A stretch of 64,000 nucleotides of DNA from Chaunax sp. Z400 (lineage: Eukaryota > Chordata > Actinopteri > Lophiiformes > Chaunacidae): positions 31,862,334-31,926,333 of the forward strand of contig CM075186.1 of assembly GCA_037577475.1 (NCBI GenBank), in the 5' to 3' direction. The position numbers and the translations under genes are program-made. This document shows, piece by piece, positions 25,551 through 42,516 of this stretch. Positions within the stretch are counted from its first letter, which is position 1. Every line of letters begins with the position of its first letter. The notes under the pieces were generated by a model. It did no database searches and was not told where the DNA came from. It saw only the letters and a program-made list of their open reading frames with translations.

Positions 25551-28500
25551 ACAAAAACATAAAACCTATAGACTCATTAGAACAACAACACAAACCTATA
25601 GACTCATTATAACAACAACACAAACCTATAGGCTCAATATGACAAACACATAAACCTATAGGATCGTTATAACAACAACACAAACCTATAGACTCATTAT
25701 AACAACAACACAAACCTATAGGGTCAATATAACAACACAAACCTATAGGGTCATTATGACAACAACACAAACCTATGGGCTCAATTTAACAACAACACAA
25801 ACCTATAGGCTCAATGTAACAACAACACAAACCTATAGACTCAATATAGCAACAACACAAAACTAGTGGATCAATATAACAACAACACAAACCTAGTGGA
25901 TCATTATAACAACAACATAAACCTATAGGGTCATTATAACAACAACACAAACCTATGGGCTCAATGTAACAACAACACAAACCTATAGGCTCAATGTAAC
26001 AACAACACAAACCTATAGGCTCAATATAGCAACAACACAAACCTAGAGGATCATTATAACAACAACACAAACCTGTAGGATCAATATAACAACAACACGA
26101 GCCGTTACGCTCAATATAACAACACAAACCTATAGGCTCAATGTAACAAGAACACAAACCTATAGGATCAATAGAACAACAACACAAACCTATAGGCTCA
26201 ATAACAACACAAACCTATAGGCTCATTATAACAACAACACAAACCTATAGGCTCAATCGAACAACAACACAAACCTATAGCCTCAATAACAACACAAACC
26301 TATAGACTCAATATAAAAACAACAAAAACCTAAAGGATCAATACAACAACACCACAAACCTATAGGACCAATATAACAACAACACAAACCTATAGGACCA
26401 ATAGAACAACAACACAAACCTATAGGATCAATAGAACACAAACCTATAGGCTCAATATAGCAACACAAACCTATATTCTCATTATAACAACAACACAAAC
26501 CTATAGGCTCAATAACAACACAAACCTATAGGCTCAATGTCACCACACACAAACCTATATGCTCAATAACAACACAAACCTATAGGCTCATGATAACAAC
26601 AACACAAACCTATAGGCTCAATAGAACAACAACACAAACCTATAGGCTCATTATAACAACAACACAAACCTATAGGATCAATAGAACAACACAAACCTAT
26701 AGGCTCAATATGACAACAACACAAACCTTTAGGGTCATTATGACAACAACACAAACCTATAGGCTCAATATAACAACAACACAAACCTATAGGCTCAGTG
26801 TAACAACAACACAAACCTATAGACTCATTATAACAACAACACAAACCTATAGACTCATTATAACAACAACACAAACCTATAGGCTCATTATAACAACAAG
26901 ACAAACCTATAGGCTCAATGTCACCACACACAAACCTATAGGCTCAATATAACAACAACACAAACCTATAGGCTCAATATAACAACAACACAAACCTATA
27001 GGCTCAATAACAACACAAACCTATAGGCTCATTATAACAACAACACAAACCTATAGGCTCAATCGAACAACAACACAAACCTATAGCCTCAATAACAACA
27101 CAAACCTATAGGCCCATTATAACAACAACACAAACCTATAGACTCAATATAAAAACAACAAAAACCTATAGGATCAATACAACAACACCACAAACCTATA
27201 GGACCAATAGAACAACAACACAAACCTATAGGATCAATAGAACACAAACCTATAGGCTCAATATAGCAACACAAACCTATATTCTCATTATAACAACAAC
27301 ACAAACCTATAGGCTCAATAACAACACAAACCTATAGGCTCAATGTCACCACACACAAACCTATATGCTCAATAACAACACAAACCTATAGGCTCATGAT
27401 AACAACAACACAAACCTATAGGCTCAATAGAACAACAAGACAAACATATAGGCTGAATATAGCAACACACACCTATATTCTCAATAGAACAACAACACAA
27501 ACCTATAGGCTCAATATAACAACAACACAAACCTATAGGGTCATTATGACAACAACACAAACCTATAGGCTCAATATAACAACAGCACAAACCTATAGGC
27601 TCATTATAACAACAACACAAACCTATAGGCTCAGTGTAACAACAACATAAACCTATAGACTCATTATAACAACAACACAAACCTATAGGCTCATTATAAC
27701 AACAAGACAAACCTATAGGCTCAATGTCACCACACACAAACCTATAGGCTCATTATAACAACAACACAAACCTATAGGCTCAATAGAACAACAGCACAAA
27801 CCTATAGGCTCATTATAACAACAACACAAACCTATAGGCTCAGTGTAACAACAACATAAACCTATAGACTCATTATAACAACAACACAAACCTATAGTCT
27901 CATTATAAAAACAAGACAAACCTATAGGCTCAATGTCACCACACACAAACCTATAGGCTCAATATAACAACAACACAAACCTATAGGCTCAAAAACAACA
28001 CAAACCTATAGGGTCATTATAACAACAACACAAACCTATAGGCTCAATAGAACAACAACACAAACCTATAGCCTCAATAACAACACAAACCTATAGGCTC
28101 AATAACAACACAAACCTATAGGCTCAATGTCACCACACACAAACCTATATGCTCAATAACAACACAAACCTATAGGCTCATGATAACAACAACACAAACC
28201 TATAGGCTCAATAGAACAACAACACAAACCTATAGGCTGAATATAGCAACACACACCTATATTCTCAATAGAACAACAACACAAACCTATAGGCTCAATA
28301 TAACAACAACACAAACCTATAGGGTCATTATGACAACAACACAAACCTATAGGCTCAATATAACAACAGCACAAACCTATAGGCTCATTATAACAACAAC
28401 ACAAACCTATAGGCTCAGTGTAACAACAACATAAACCTATAGACTCATTATAACAACAACACAAACCTATAGGCTCATTATAACAACAAGACAAACCTAT

Positions 28501-31500
28501 AGGCTCAATGTCACCACACACAAACCTATAGGCTCATTATAACAACAACACAAACCTATAGGCTCAATAGAACAACAGCACAAACCTATAGGCTCATTAT
28601 AACAACAACACAAACCTATAGGCTCAGTGTAACAACAACATAAACCTATAGACTCATTATAACAACAACACAAACCTATAGTCTCATTATAAAAACAAGA
28701 CAAACCTATAGGCTCAATGTCACCACACACAAACCTATAGGCTCAATATAACAACAACACAAACCTATAGGCTCAAAAACAACACAAACCTATAGGCTCA
28801 TTATAACAACAACACAAACCTATAGGCTCAATAGAACAACAACACAAACCTATAGCCTCAATAACAACACAAACCTATAGGCTCATTATAACAACAACAC
28901 AAACCTATAGACTCAATATAACAACAACAAAAACCTATAGGATCAATACAACAACACCACAAACCAATAGGATCAATAGAACAACAACAAAAACCTATAG
29001 GCTCAATATGACAACACCACAAACCTATAGGATCAAAGGAACAACAACGCAAAACTATGGGCTCAATGTAACAACAACACAAACCTATAGGCTCAATATA
29101 GCAACACAAACCTATATTCTCATTATAACAACAACACAAACCTATAGGCTCATTATAACAACAACACAAACCTATAGGCTCATTATAACAACAACACAAA
29201 CCTATAGGCTCATTATAACAACAAGACAAACCTATAGGCTCAATGTCACCACACACAAACCTATAGGCCCATTATAACAACAACACAAACCTATAGGCCC
29301 ATTATAACAACAACACAAACCTATAGACTCAATATAAAAACAACAAAAACCTATAGGATCAATACAACAACACCACAAACCTATAGGACCAATAGAACAA
29401 CAACACAAACCTATAGGATCAATAGAACACAAACCTATAGGCTCAATATAGCAACACAAACCTATATTCTCATTATAACAACAACACAAACCTATAGGCT
29501 CAATAACAACACAAACCTATAGGCTCAATGTCACCACACACAAACCTATATGCTCAATAACAACACAAACCTATAGGCTCATGATAACAACAACACAAAC
29601 CTATAGGCTCAATAGAACAACAACACAAACCTATAGGCTCATTATAACAACAACACAAACCTATAGGATCAATAGAACAACACAAACCTATAGGCTCAAT
29701 ATGACAACAACACAAACCTATAGGGTCATTATGACAACAACACAAACCTATAGGCTCAATATAACAACAACACAAACCTATAGAGTCATTATAACAACTA
29801 CACAAACCTATAGGCTCATTATAACAACAACACAAACCTATAGGCTCAATGTAACCACACACAAACCTATAGACTCATTATAACAACAACACAAACCTAT
29901 AGGATCAATAGAACAACAACACAAACCTATAGGCTCAATATAACAACAGCACAAACCTATAGGCTCAATATAACAACAGCACAAACCTATAGGATCGTTA
30001 TAACAACAACACAAACCTATAGGCTCAATATAACAACAGCACAAACCTATAGGCTCAATATAACAACAGCACAAACCTATAGGATCGTTATAACAACAAC
30101 ACAAACCTATAGACTCATTATAACAACAACACAAACCTATAGGGTCAATATAGCAACACAAACCTATAGCCTCAATAACAACACAAACCTATAGGCTCAT
30201 TATAACAACAACACAAACCTATAGACTCAATATAACAACAACAAAAACCTATAGGATCAATACAACAACACCACAAACCAATAGGATCAATAGAACAACA
30301 ACAAAAACCTATAGGCTCAATATGACAACACCACAAACCTATAGGATCAATATAACAAAAACGCAAAACTATGGGCTCAATGTAACAACAACACAAACCT
30401 ATAGGCTCAATATAGCAACACAAACCTATATTCTCATTATAACAACAACACAAACCTATAGGCTCATTATAACAACAAGACAAACCTATAGGCTCAATGT
30501 CACCACACACAAACCTATAGGCTCAATAACAACACAAACCTATAGGCCCATTATAACAACAACACAAACCTATAGACTCAATATAAAAACAACAAAAACC
30601 TATAGGATCAATACAACAACACCACAAACCTATAGGACCAATAGAACAACAACACAAACCTATAGGATCAATAGAACACAAACCTATAGGCTCAATATAG
30701 CAACACAAACCTATATTCTCATTATAACAACAACACAAACCTATAGGCTCAATAACAACACAAACCTATAGGCTCAATGTCACCACACACAAACCTATAT
30801 GCTCAATAACAACACAAACCTATAGGCTCATGATAACAACAACACAAACCTATAGGCTCAATAGAACAACAACACAAACCTATAGGCTCATTATAACAAC
30901 AACACAAACCTATAGGATCAATAGAACAACACAAACCTATAGGCTCAATATGACAACAACACAAACCTATAGGGTCATTATGACAACAACACAAACCTAT
31001 AGGCTCAATATAACAACAACACAAACCTATAGAGTCATTATAACAACTACACAAACCTATAGGCTCATTATAACAACAACACAAACCTATAGGCTCAATG
31101 TAACCACACACAAACCTATAGACTAATTATAACAACAACACAAACCTATAGGATCAATAGAACAACAACACAAACCTATAGGCTCAATATAACAACAGCA
31201 CAAACCTATAGGCTCAATATAACAACAGCACAAACCTATAGGCTCAATATAACAACAGCACAAACCTATAGGATCGTTATAACAACAACACAAACCTATA
31301 GACTCATTATTACAACAACACAAACCTATAGGGTCAATATAGCAACACAAACCTATAGAGTCATTATAACAACAACACAAACCTATAGGCTAAATAACAA
31401 CACAAACCTATAGGCTCATTATAACAACAACACAAACCTATAGACTCAATAGAACAACAACACAAACCTATAGGCTCATTATAACAACAACACAAACCTA

Positions 31501-31740
31501 TAGGCTCATTATAACAACAACACAAACCTATAGGCTCAGTGTAACAACAACACAAACCTATAGAGTCATTATAACAACAACACAAACCAATAGGATCAAT
31601 AGAACAACAACACAAACCAATAGGCTCAATATGACAACACCACAAACCTATAGGATCAATATGACAACACCACAAACCTATAGGATCAATAGAACAACAA
31701 CACAAACCTATAGGATCAATAGAACAACAACACAAACCTA
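25551..31740. repeat. 6.1-kb higher-order unit, copy 2
   Basis: Tandem partner of 19476-25550. Differences are few: single-base changes (CCTTTAGGGTC at about 26725, AAAGGAACAAC at about 29035) and extra 30-bp units (an added CCCATTATAAC unit near 29290, an added GGATCG block near 30050). Near 31740 homology stops and the variant order changes. Confidence 0.85.
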
Positions 31741-34700
31741 TAGGATCAATATGACAAACACATAAACCTATAGGATCGTTATAACAACAACACAAACCTA
31801 TAGACTCATTATAACAACAACACAAACCTATAGGGTCAATATAACAACAACACAAACCTATAGAGTCATTATAACAACAACACAAACCTATAGGCTAAAT
31901 AACAACACTAACCTATAGGCTCATTATAACAACAACACAAACCTATAGCATCAATAGAACAACAACACAAACCTATAGACTCAATAGAACAACAACACAA
32001 ACCTATAGGCTCAATAACAACACAAACCTATAGGCTCAATAACAACACAAACCTATAGGCTCAATAACAACACAAACCTATAGGCTCAGTGTAACAACAA
32101 GACAAACCTATAGGCTCAATGTCACCACACACAAACCTATAGGCTCAATATAACAACAACACAAACCTATAGGCTCAATATAACAACAACACAAACCTAT
32201 AGGCTCAATAACAACACAAACCTATAGGCTCAATAACAACACAAACCTATAGGCTCAATCGAACAACAACACAAACCTATAGGCTCAATCGAACAACAAC
32301 ACAAACCTATAGGCTCAATCGAACAACAACACAAACCTATAGCCTCAATAACAACACAAACCTATAGGCCCATTATAACAACAACACAAACCTATAGGCT
32401 CATTATAACAACAAGACAAACCTATAGGCTCAATGTCACCACACACAAACCTATAGGCTCATTTTAACAACAACACAAACCTATAGGCTCAATAGAACAA
32501 CAGCACAAACCTATAGGCTCATTATAACAACAACACAAACCTATAGGCTCAGTGTAACAACAACATAAACCTATAGACTCATTATAACAACAACACAAAC
32601 CTATAGGCTCATAACAACAAGACAAACCTATAGGCTCAATGTCACCACACACAAACCTATAGGCTCAATATAACAACAACACAAACCTATAGGCTCAAAA
32701 ACAACACAAACCTATAGGCTCAATAGAACAACAACACAAACCTATAGCCTCAATAACAACACAAACCTATAGCCTCAATAACAACACAAACCTATAGGCT
32801 CATTATAACAACACCACAAACCTATAGGATCAATAGAACAACAACGCAAAACTATGGGCTCAATGTAACAACAACACAAACCTATAGGCTCAATATAGCA
32901 ACACAAACCTATATTCTCATTATAACAACAACACAAACCTATAGGCTCATTATAACAACAAGACAAACCTATAGGCTCAATGTCACCACACACAAACCTA
33001 TAGGCTCAATAACAACACAAACCTATAGGCCCATTATAACAACAACACAAACCTATAGGCCCATTATAACAACAACACAAACCTATAGACTCAATATAAA
33101 AACAACAAAAACCTATAGGATCAATACAACAACACCACAAACCTATAGGACCAATAGAACAACAACACAAACCTATAGGATCAATAGAACACAAACCTAT
33201 AGGCTCAATATAGCAACACAAACCTATATTCTCATTATAACAACAACACAAACCTATAGGCTCAATAACAACACAAACCTATAGGCTCAATGTCACCACA
33301 CACAAACCTATATGGTCAATAACAACACAAACCTATAGGCTCATGATAACAACAACACAAACCTATAGGCTCAATAGAACAACAACACAAACCTATAGGC
33401 TCATTATAACAACAACACAAACCTATAGGATCAATAGAACAACACAAACCTATAGGATCAATAGAACAACACAAACCTATAGGCTCAATATGACAACAAC
33501 ACAAACCTATAGGGTCATTATGACAACAACACAAACCTATAGGCTCAATATAACAACAACACAAACCTATAGGCTCAATGTAACCACACACAAACCTATA
33601 GACTCATTATAACAACAACACAAACCTATAGGATCAATAGAACAACAACACAAACCTATAGGATCAATAGAACAACAACACAAACCTATATGCTCAATAT
33701 AACAACAGCACAAACCTATAGGCTCAATATAACAACAGCACAAACCTATAGGCTCAATATAACAACAGCACAAACCTATAGGATCGTTATAACAACAACA
33801 CAAACCTATAGACTCATTATAACAACAACACAAACCTATAGGGTCAATATAGCAACACAAACCTATAGAGTCATTATAACAACAACACAAACCTATAGGG
33901 TCAATATAGCAACACAAACCTATAGAGTCATTATAACAACAACACAAACCTATAGGCTAAATAACAACACAAACCTATAGGCTCATTATAACAACAACAC
34001 AAACCTATAGGATCAATAGAACAACAACACAAACCTATAGACTCAATAGAACAACAACACAAACCTATAGGCTCAATAACAACACAAACCTATAGGCTCA
34101 TTATAACAACAACACAAACCTATAGGCTCAATAGAACAACACAAACCTATAGCCTCAAGAACAACACAAACCTATAGCCTCAAGAACAACACAAACCTAT
34201 AGCCTCAATAACAACACAAACCTATAGACTCATTATAACAACACAAACCTATAGACTCATTATAACAACAACACAAACCTATAGACTCATTATAACAACA
34301 AGACAAACCTATAGGCTCAATGTCACCACACACAAACCTATAGGCTCATTATAACAACAACACAAACCTATAGGCTAAATAACAACACAAACCTATAGGA
34401 TCAATAGAACAACAACACAAACCTATAGGCTAAATAACAACACAAACCTATAGGCTCATTATAACAACAACACAAACCTATAGGCTCAGTGTAACAACAA
34501 CACAAACCTATAGACTCATTATAACAACAACACAAACCTATAGGCTCATTATAACAACAAGACAAACCTATAGGCTCAATGTCACCACACACAAACCTAT
34601 AGGCTCAATATGACAACAACACAAACCTATAGGGTCATTATGACAACAACACAAACCTATAGGCTCAATATAACAACATCACAAACCTATAGAGTCATTA

Positions 34701-36445
34701 TAACAACTACACAAACCTATAGGCTTATTATAACAACAACACAAACCTATAGGCTCAATGTAACCACACACAAACCTATAGACTCATTATAACAACAACA
34801 CAAACCTATAGGATCAATAGAACAACAACACAAACCTATAGGCTCAATATAACAACAACACAAACCTATAGGATCGTTATAACAACAACACAAACCTATA
34901 GACTCATTATAACAACAACACAAACCTATAGACTCATTATAACAACAACACAAACCTATAGGGTCAATATAGCAACACAAACCTATAGAGTCATTATAAC
35001 AACAACATAAACCTAGAGGGTCATTATAACAACAACACAAACCTATAGGGTCATTATAACAACAACACAAACCTATGGGCTCAATGTAACAACAACACAA
35101 ACCTATGGGCTCAATATGACAAAAACAAAAACCTATAGGATCAATACAACAACACCACAAACCTATAGGATCAATAGAACACAAACCTATAGGCTCAATA
35201 TGACAAACACACAAACCTATAGACTCATTATAACAACAACACAAACCTATAGACTCATTATAACAACAACACAAACCTATACACTCATTATAACAACAAC
35301 ACAAACCTATACACTCATTATAACAACAACACAAACCTATACACTCATTATAACAACAACACAAACCTATAGGCTCAATATGACAACAAAACAAACCTAT
35401 AGGCTCAATATGACAAACACACAAACCTATAGACTCATTATAACAACAACACAAACCTATACACTCATTATAACAACAACACAAACCTATAGGCTCAATA
35501 TGACAACAACACAAACCTATAGGCTCAATATAACAATAACACAAACCTATAGAGTCATTATAACAACAACACTTTCCTATAGGCTCATTATAACAACAAC
35601 ACAAACCTATAGGCTCAATATAACAACAACACAAACCTAGAGGATCATTATAACAACAACATAAACCTATAGGGTCATTATAACAACAACACAAACCTAT
35701 AGGCTCAATGTAACCACACACAAACCTATAGACTCATTATAACAACAACACAAACCTATAGGATCAATAGAACAACAACACAAACCTATAGGCTCAATAT
35801 AACAACAGCACAAACCTATAGGCTCAATATAACAACAGCACAAACCTATAGGATCGTTATAACAACAACACAAACCTATAGACTCATTATAACAACAACA
35901 CAAACCTATAGGGTCAATATAGCAACACAAACCTATAGAGTCATTATAACAACAACACAAACCTATAGGCTAAATAACAACACAAACCTATAGGCTCATT
36001 ATAACAACAACACAAACCTATAGACTCAATAGAACAACAACACAAACCTATAGGCTCAATAACAACACAAACCTATAGGCTCATTATAACAACAACACAA
36101 ACCTATAGGCTCAGTGTAACAACAACACAAACCTATAGAGTCATTATAACAACAACACAAACCAATAGGATCAATAGAACAACAACACAAACCAATAGGA
36201 TCGTTATAACAACAACACAAACCTATAGACTCATTATAACAACAACACAAACCTATAGACTCATTATAACAACAACACAAACCTATAGGGTCAATATAGC
36301 AACACAAACCTATAGAGTCATTATAACAACAACACAAACCTAGAGGATCATTATAACAACAACATAAACCTATAGGGTCATTATAACAACAACACAAACC
36401 TATGGGCTCAATGTAACAACAACACAAACCTATGGGCTCAATATG

Positions 36446-37647
36446 ACAAAAACATAAAACCTATAGACTCATTAGAACAACAACACAAACCTATAGACTC
36501 ATTATAACAACAACACAAACCTATAGGCTCAATATGACAAACACATAAACCTATAGGATCGTTATAACAACAACACAAACCTATAGACTCATTATAACAA
36601 CACAAACCTATAGGGTCAATATAGCAACACAAACCTATAGAGTCATTATAACAACAACACAAACCTATAGGCAAAATAACAACACAAACCTATAGGCTCA
36701 TTATAACAACAACACAAACCTATAGGATCAATAGAACAACAACACAAACCTATAGACTCAATATAACAACAACACAAACCTATAGGCTCAATAACAACAC
36801 AAACCTATAGGCTCATTATAACAACAACACAAACCTATAGGCTCAATAGAACAACAACACAAACCAATAGCCTCAATAACAACACAAACCTATAGGCTCA
36901 TTATAACAACAACGCAAACCTATAGACTCAATATAACAACAACAAAAACCTATAGGATCAATACAACAACACCACAAACCTATAGGATCAATAGAACACA
37001 AACCTATAGGCTCAATATGACAAACACACAAACCTATAGACTCATTATAACAACAACACAAACCTATACACTCATTATAACAACAACACAAACCTATACA
37101 CTCATTATAACAACAACACAAACCTATAGGCTCAATATGACAACAAAACAAACCTATAGGCTCAATATGACAAACACACAAACCTATAGACTCATTATAA
37201 CAACAACACAAACCTATACACTCATTATAACAACAACACAAACCTATAGGATCAATAGAACAACAACACAAACCTATAGGCTCAATATGACAACAACACA
37301 AACCTATAGGCTCAATATAACAATAACACAAACCTATAGAGTCATTATAACAACAACACTTTCCTATAGGCTCATTATAACAACAACACAAACCTATAGG
37401 CTCAATATAACAACAACACAAACCTAGAGGATCATTATAACAACAACATAAACCTATAGGGTCATTATAACAACAACACAAAACTATGGGCTCAATGTAA
37501 CAACAACACAAACCTTTAGGGCTCAATATAGCAACACAAATCTATATTCTCATTATAACAACAACACAAACCTATAGGCTCATTATAACAACAACACAAA
37601 CCTATGGGCTCAATGTAACAACAACACAAACCTATGGGCTCAATATG
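36446..37647. repeat. 1.2-kb higher-order unit, copy 1
   Basis: Starts at an ACAAAAACATAAAACC marker and is repeated from 37648 at an offset of 1202-1205 bp. The pair shares the odd variant AACACTTTCCTATAGG (about 37365 and 38570) and several CCTATACACTC units. The AACACTTTCC variant also occurs once at about 35568. Confidence 0.8.
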
Positions 37648-38790
37648 ACAAAAACATAAAACCTATAGACTCATTAGAACAACAACACAAACCTATAGAC
37701 TCATTATAACAACAACACAAACCTATAGGCTCAATATGACAAACACATAAACCTATAGGATCGTTATAACAACAACACAAACCTATAGACTCATTATAAC
37801 AACAACACAAACCTATAGGGTCAATATAGCAACACAAACCTATAGAGTCATTATAACAACAACACAAACCTATAGGCTAAATAACAACACAAACCTATAG
37901 GCTCATTATAACAACAACACAAACCTATAGGATCAATAGAACAACAACACAAACCTATAGACTCAATATAACAACAACACAAACCTATAGGCTCAATAAC
38001 AACACAAACCTATAGGCTCATTATAACAACAACACAAACCTATAGGCTCAATAGAACAACAACACAAACCAATAGCCTCAATAACAACACAAACCTATAG
38101 GCTCATTATAACAACAACGCAAACCTATAGACTCAATATAACAAGAACAAAAACCTATAGGATCAATACAACAACACCACAAACCTATAGGATCAATAGA
38201 ACACAAACCTATAGGCTCAATATGATAAACACACAAACCTATAGACTCATTATAACAACAACACAAACCTATACACTCATTATAACAACAACACAAACCT
38301 ATACACTCATTATAACAACAACACAAACCTATAGGCTCAATATGACAACAAAACAAACCTATAGGCTCAATATGACAAACACACAAACCTATAGACTCAT
38401 TATAACAACAACACAAACCTATACACTCATTATAACAACAACACAAACCTATAGGATCAATAGAACAACAACACAAACCTATAGGCTCAATATGACAACA
38501 ACACAAACCTATAGGCTCAATATAACAATAACACAAACCTATAGAGTCATTATAACAACAACACTTTCCTATAGGCTCATTATAACAACAACACAAACCT
38601 ATAGGCTCAATATAACAACAACACAAACCTAGAGGATCATTATAACAACAACATAAACCTATAGGGTCATTATAACAACAACACAAAACTATGGGCTCAA
38701 TGTAACAACAACACAAACCTTTAGGGCTCAATATAGCAACACAAATCTATATTCTCATTATAACAACAACACAAACCTATAGGCTCATTA
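37648..38790. repeat. 1.2-kb higher-order unit, copy 2
   Basis: Second copy of 36446-37647, with TATGATAAACAC (about 38222) where copy 1 has TATGACAAACAC, and ACAAGAACAAAAACC near 38142. Homology ends after the CTATATTCTC unit, where copy 2 turns into the GTCACC series. Confidence 0.8.
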
Positions 38791-41700
38791 TAACAACAAG
38801 ACAAACCTATAGGCTCAATGTCACCACACACAAACCTATAGGCTCAATAACAACACAAACCTATAGGCTCATTATAACAACAACACAAACCTATGGGCTC
38901 AATGTAACAACAACACAAACCTATAGGCTGAATATAGCAACACAAACCTATATTCTCAATAGAATAACAACACAAACCCATAGGCTCAATATAACAACAA
39001 CAAAAACCTATAGGGTCATTATGACAACAACACAAACCTATAGGCTCAATATAACAACAACACAAACCGATAAGCTCATTATAACAACAACACAAACCTA
39101 TAGGCTCAATAGAACAACAGCACAAACCTATAGGCTCATTATAACAACAGCAAAAACCTATAGGCTCATTATAACAACAAGACAAACCTATAGGCTCAAT
39201 GTCACCACACACAAACCTATAGGCTCAATAACAACACAAACCTATAGGCTCATTATAACAACAACACAAACCTATAGGATCAATAGAACAACAACACAAA
39301 CCTATAGACTCAATAGAACAACAACACAAACCTATAGGCTCAATAACAACACAAACCTATAGGCTCATTATAACAACAACACAAACCTATAGGCTCAATA
39401 GAACAACACAAACCTATAGCCTCAATAACAACAGAAACCTATAGGCTCATTATAACAACAACACAAACCTATAGGCTCAGTGTAACAACAACACAAACCT
39501 ATAGACTCATTATAACAACAACACAAACCTATAGGCTCATTATAACAACAAGACAAACCTATAGGCTCAATGTCACCACACACAAACCTATAGGCTCAAT
39601 GTCACCACACACAAACCTATAGGCTCAATATAACAACAACACAAACCTATAGGCTCAATAACAACACAAACCTATAGGCTCATTATAACAACAACACATA
39701 CCTATAGGCTCAATCGAACAACAACACAAACCTATAGCCTCAATAACAACACAAACCTATAGGCCCATTATAACAACAACACAAACCTATAGACTCAATA
39801 TAAAAACAACAAAAACCTATAGGATCAATACAACAACACCACAAACCTATAGGACCAATAGAACAACAACACAAACCTATAGGATCAATAGAACACAAAC
39901 CTATAGGCTCAATATAGCAACACAAACCTATATTCTCATTATAACAACAACACAAACCTATAGGCTCAATAACAACACAAACCTATAGGCTCAATGTCAC
40001 CACACACAAACCTATATGCTCAATAACAACACAAACCTATAGGCTCATGATAACAACAACACAAACCTATAGGCTCAATAGAACAACAACACAAACCTAT
40101 AGGCTGAATATAGCAACACACACCTATATTCTCAATAGAACAACAACACAAACCTATAGGCTCAATATAACAACAACACAAACCTATAGGGTCATTATGA
40201 CAACAACACAAACCTATAGGCTCAATATAACAACAACACAAACCGATAAGCTCATTATAACAACAACACAAACCTATAGGCTCAATAGAACAACAGCACA
40301 AACCTATAGGCTCATTATAACAACAACACAAACCTATAGGCTCAATATAACAACACAAACCTATAGGCTCAATATAACAACAACACAAACCTATAGGCTC
40401 AATAACAACACAAACCTATAGGCTCATTATAACAACAACACAAACCTATAGGCTCAATCGAACAACAACACAAACCTATAGCCTCAATAACAACACAAAC
40501 CTATAGGCCCATTATAACAACAACACAAACCTATAGGCTCAATAACAACACAAACCTATAGGCTCATTATAACAACAACACAAACCTATAGGCTCAATCG
40601 AACAACAACACAAACCTATAGCCTCAATAACAACACAAACCTATAGGCCCATTATAACAACAACACAAACCTATAGGCCCATTATAACAACAACACAAAC
40701 CTATAGGCTCATTATAACAACAAGACAAACCTATAGGCTCAATGTCACCACACACAAACCTATAGGCTCATTATAACAACAACACAAACCTATAGGCTCA
40801 ATAGAACAACAGCACAAACCTATAGGCTCATTATAACAACAACACAAACCTATAGGCTCAGTGTAACAACAACATAAACCTATAGACTCATTTTAACAAC
40901 AACACAAACCTATAGGCTCATTATAACAACAAGACAAACCTATAGGCTCAATGTCACCACACACAAACCTATAGGCTCAATATAACAACAACACAAACCT
41001 ATAGGCTCAAAAACAACACAAACCTATAGGCTCATTATAACAACAACACAAACCTATAGGCTCAATATAACAACAACACAAACCTAGAGGATCATTATAA
41101 CAACAACATAAACCTATAGGGTCATTATAACAACAACACAAAACTATGGGCTCAATGTAACAACAACACAAACCTTTAGGGCTCAATATAGCAACACAAA
41201 TCTATATTCTCATTATAACAACAACACAAACCTATAGGCTCATTATAACAACAAGACAAACCTATAGGCTCAATGTCACCACACACAAACCTATAGGCTC
41301 AATAACAACACAAACCTATAGGCTCATTATAACAACAACACAAACCTATGGGCTCAATGTAACAACAACACAAACCTATAGGCTGAATATAGCAACACAA
41401 ACCTATATTCTCAATAGAATAACAACACAAACCCATAGGCTCAATATAACAACAACAAAAACCTATAGGGTCATTATGACAACAACACAAACCTATAGGC
41501 TCAATATAACAACAACACAAACCGATAAGCTCATTATAACAACAACACAAACCTATAGGCTCAATAGAACAACAGCAGAAACCTATAGGCTCATTATAAC
41601 AACAGCAAAAACCTATAGGCTCATTATAACAACAACACAAACCTATAGGCTCAGTGTAACAACAACACAAACCTATAGAGTCATTATAACAACAACACAA

Positions 41701-42516
41701 ACCAATAGGATCAATAGAACAACAACACAAACCTATAGGCTCAATATGACAACACCACAAACCTATAGGATCAATAGAACAACAACACAAACCTATAGGA
41801 TCAATAGAACAACAACACAAACCTATAGGATCAATATGACAAACACATAAACCTATAGGATCGTTATAACAACAACACAAACCTATAGACTCATTATAAC
41901 AACAACACAAACCTATAGGGTCAATATAACAACAACACAAACCTATAGAGTCATTATAACAACAACACAAACCTATAGGCTAAATAACAACACTAACCTA
42001 TAGGCTCATTATAACAACAACACAAACCTATAGCATCAATAGAACAACAACACAAACCTATAGACTCAATAGAACAACAACACAAACCTATAGGCTCAAT
42101 AACAACACAAACCTATAGGCTCAATAACAACACAAACCTATAGGCTCAGTGTAACAACAACACAAACCTATAGACTCATTATAACAACAACACAAACCTA
42201 TAGGCTCATTATAACAACAAGACAAACCTATAGGCTCAATGTCACCACACACAAACCTATAGGCTCAATATAACAACAACACAAACCTATAGGCTCAATA
42301 TAACAACAACACAAACCTATAGGCTCAATAACAACACAAACCTATAGGCTCATTATAACAACAACACAAACCTATAGGCTCAATCGAACAACAACACAAA
42401 CCTATAGCCTCAATAACAACACAAACCTATAGGCCCATTATAACAACAACACAAACCTATAGGCCCATTATAACAACAACACAAACCTATAGGCTCATTA
42501 TAACAACAAGACAAAC

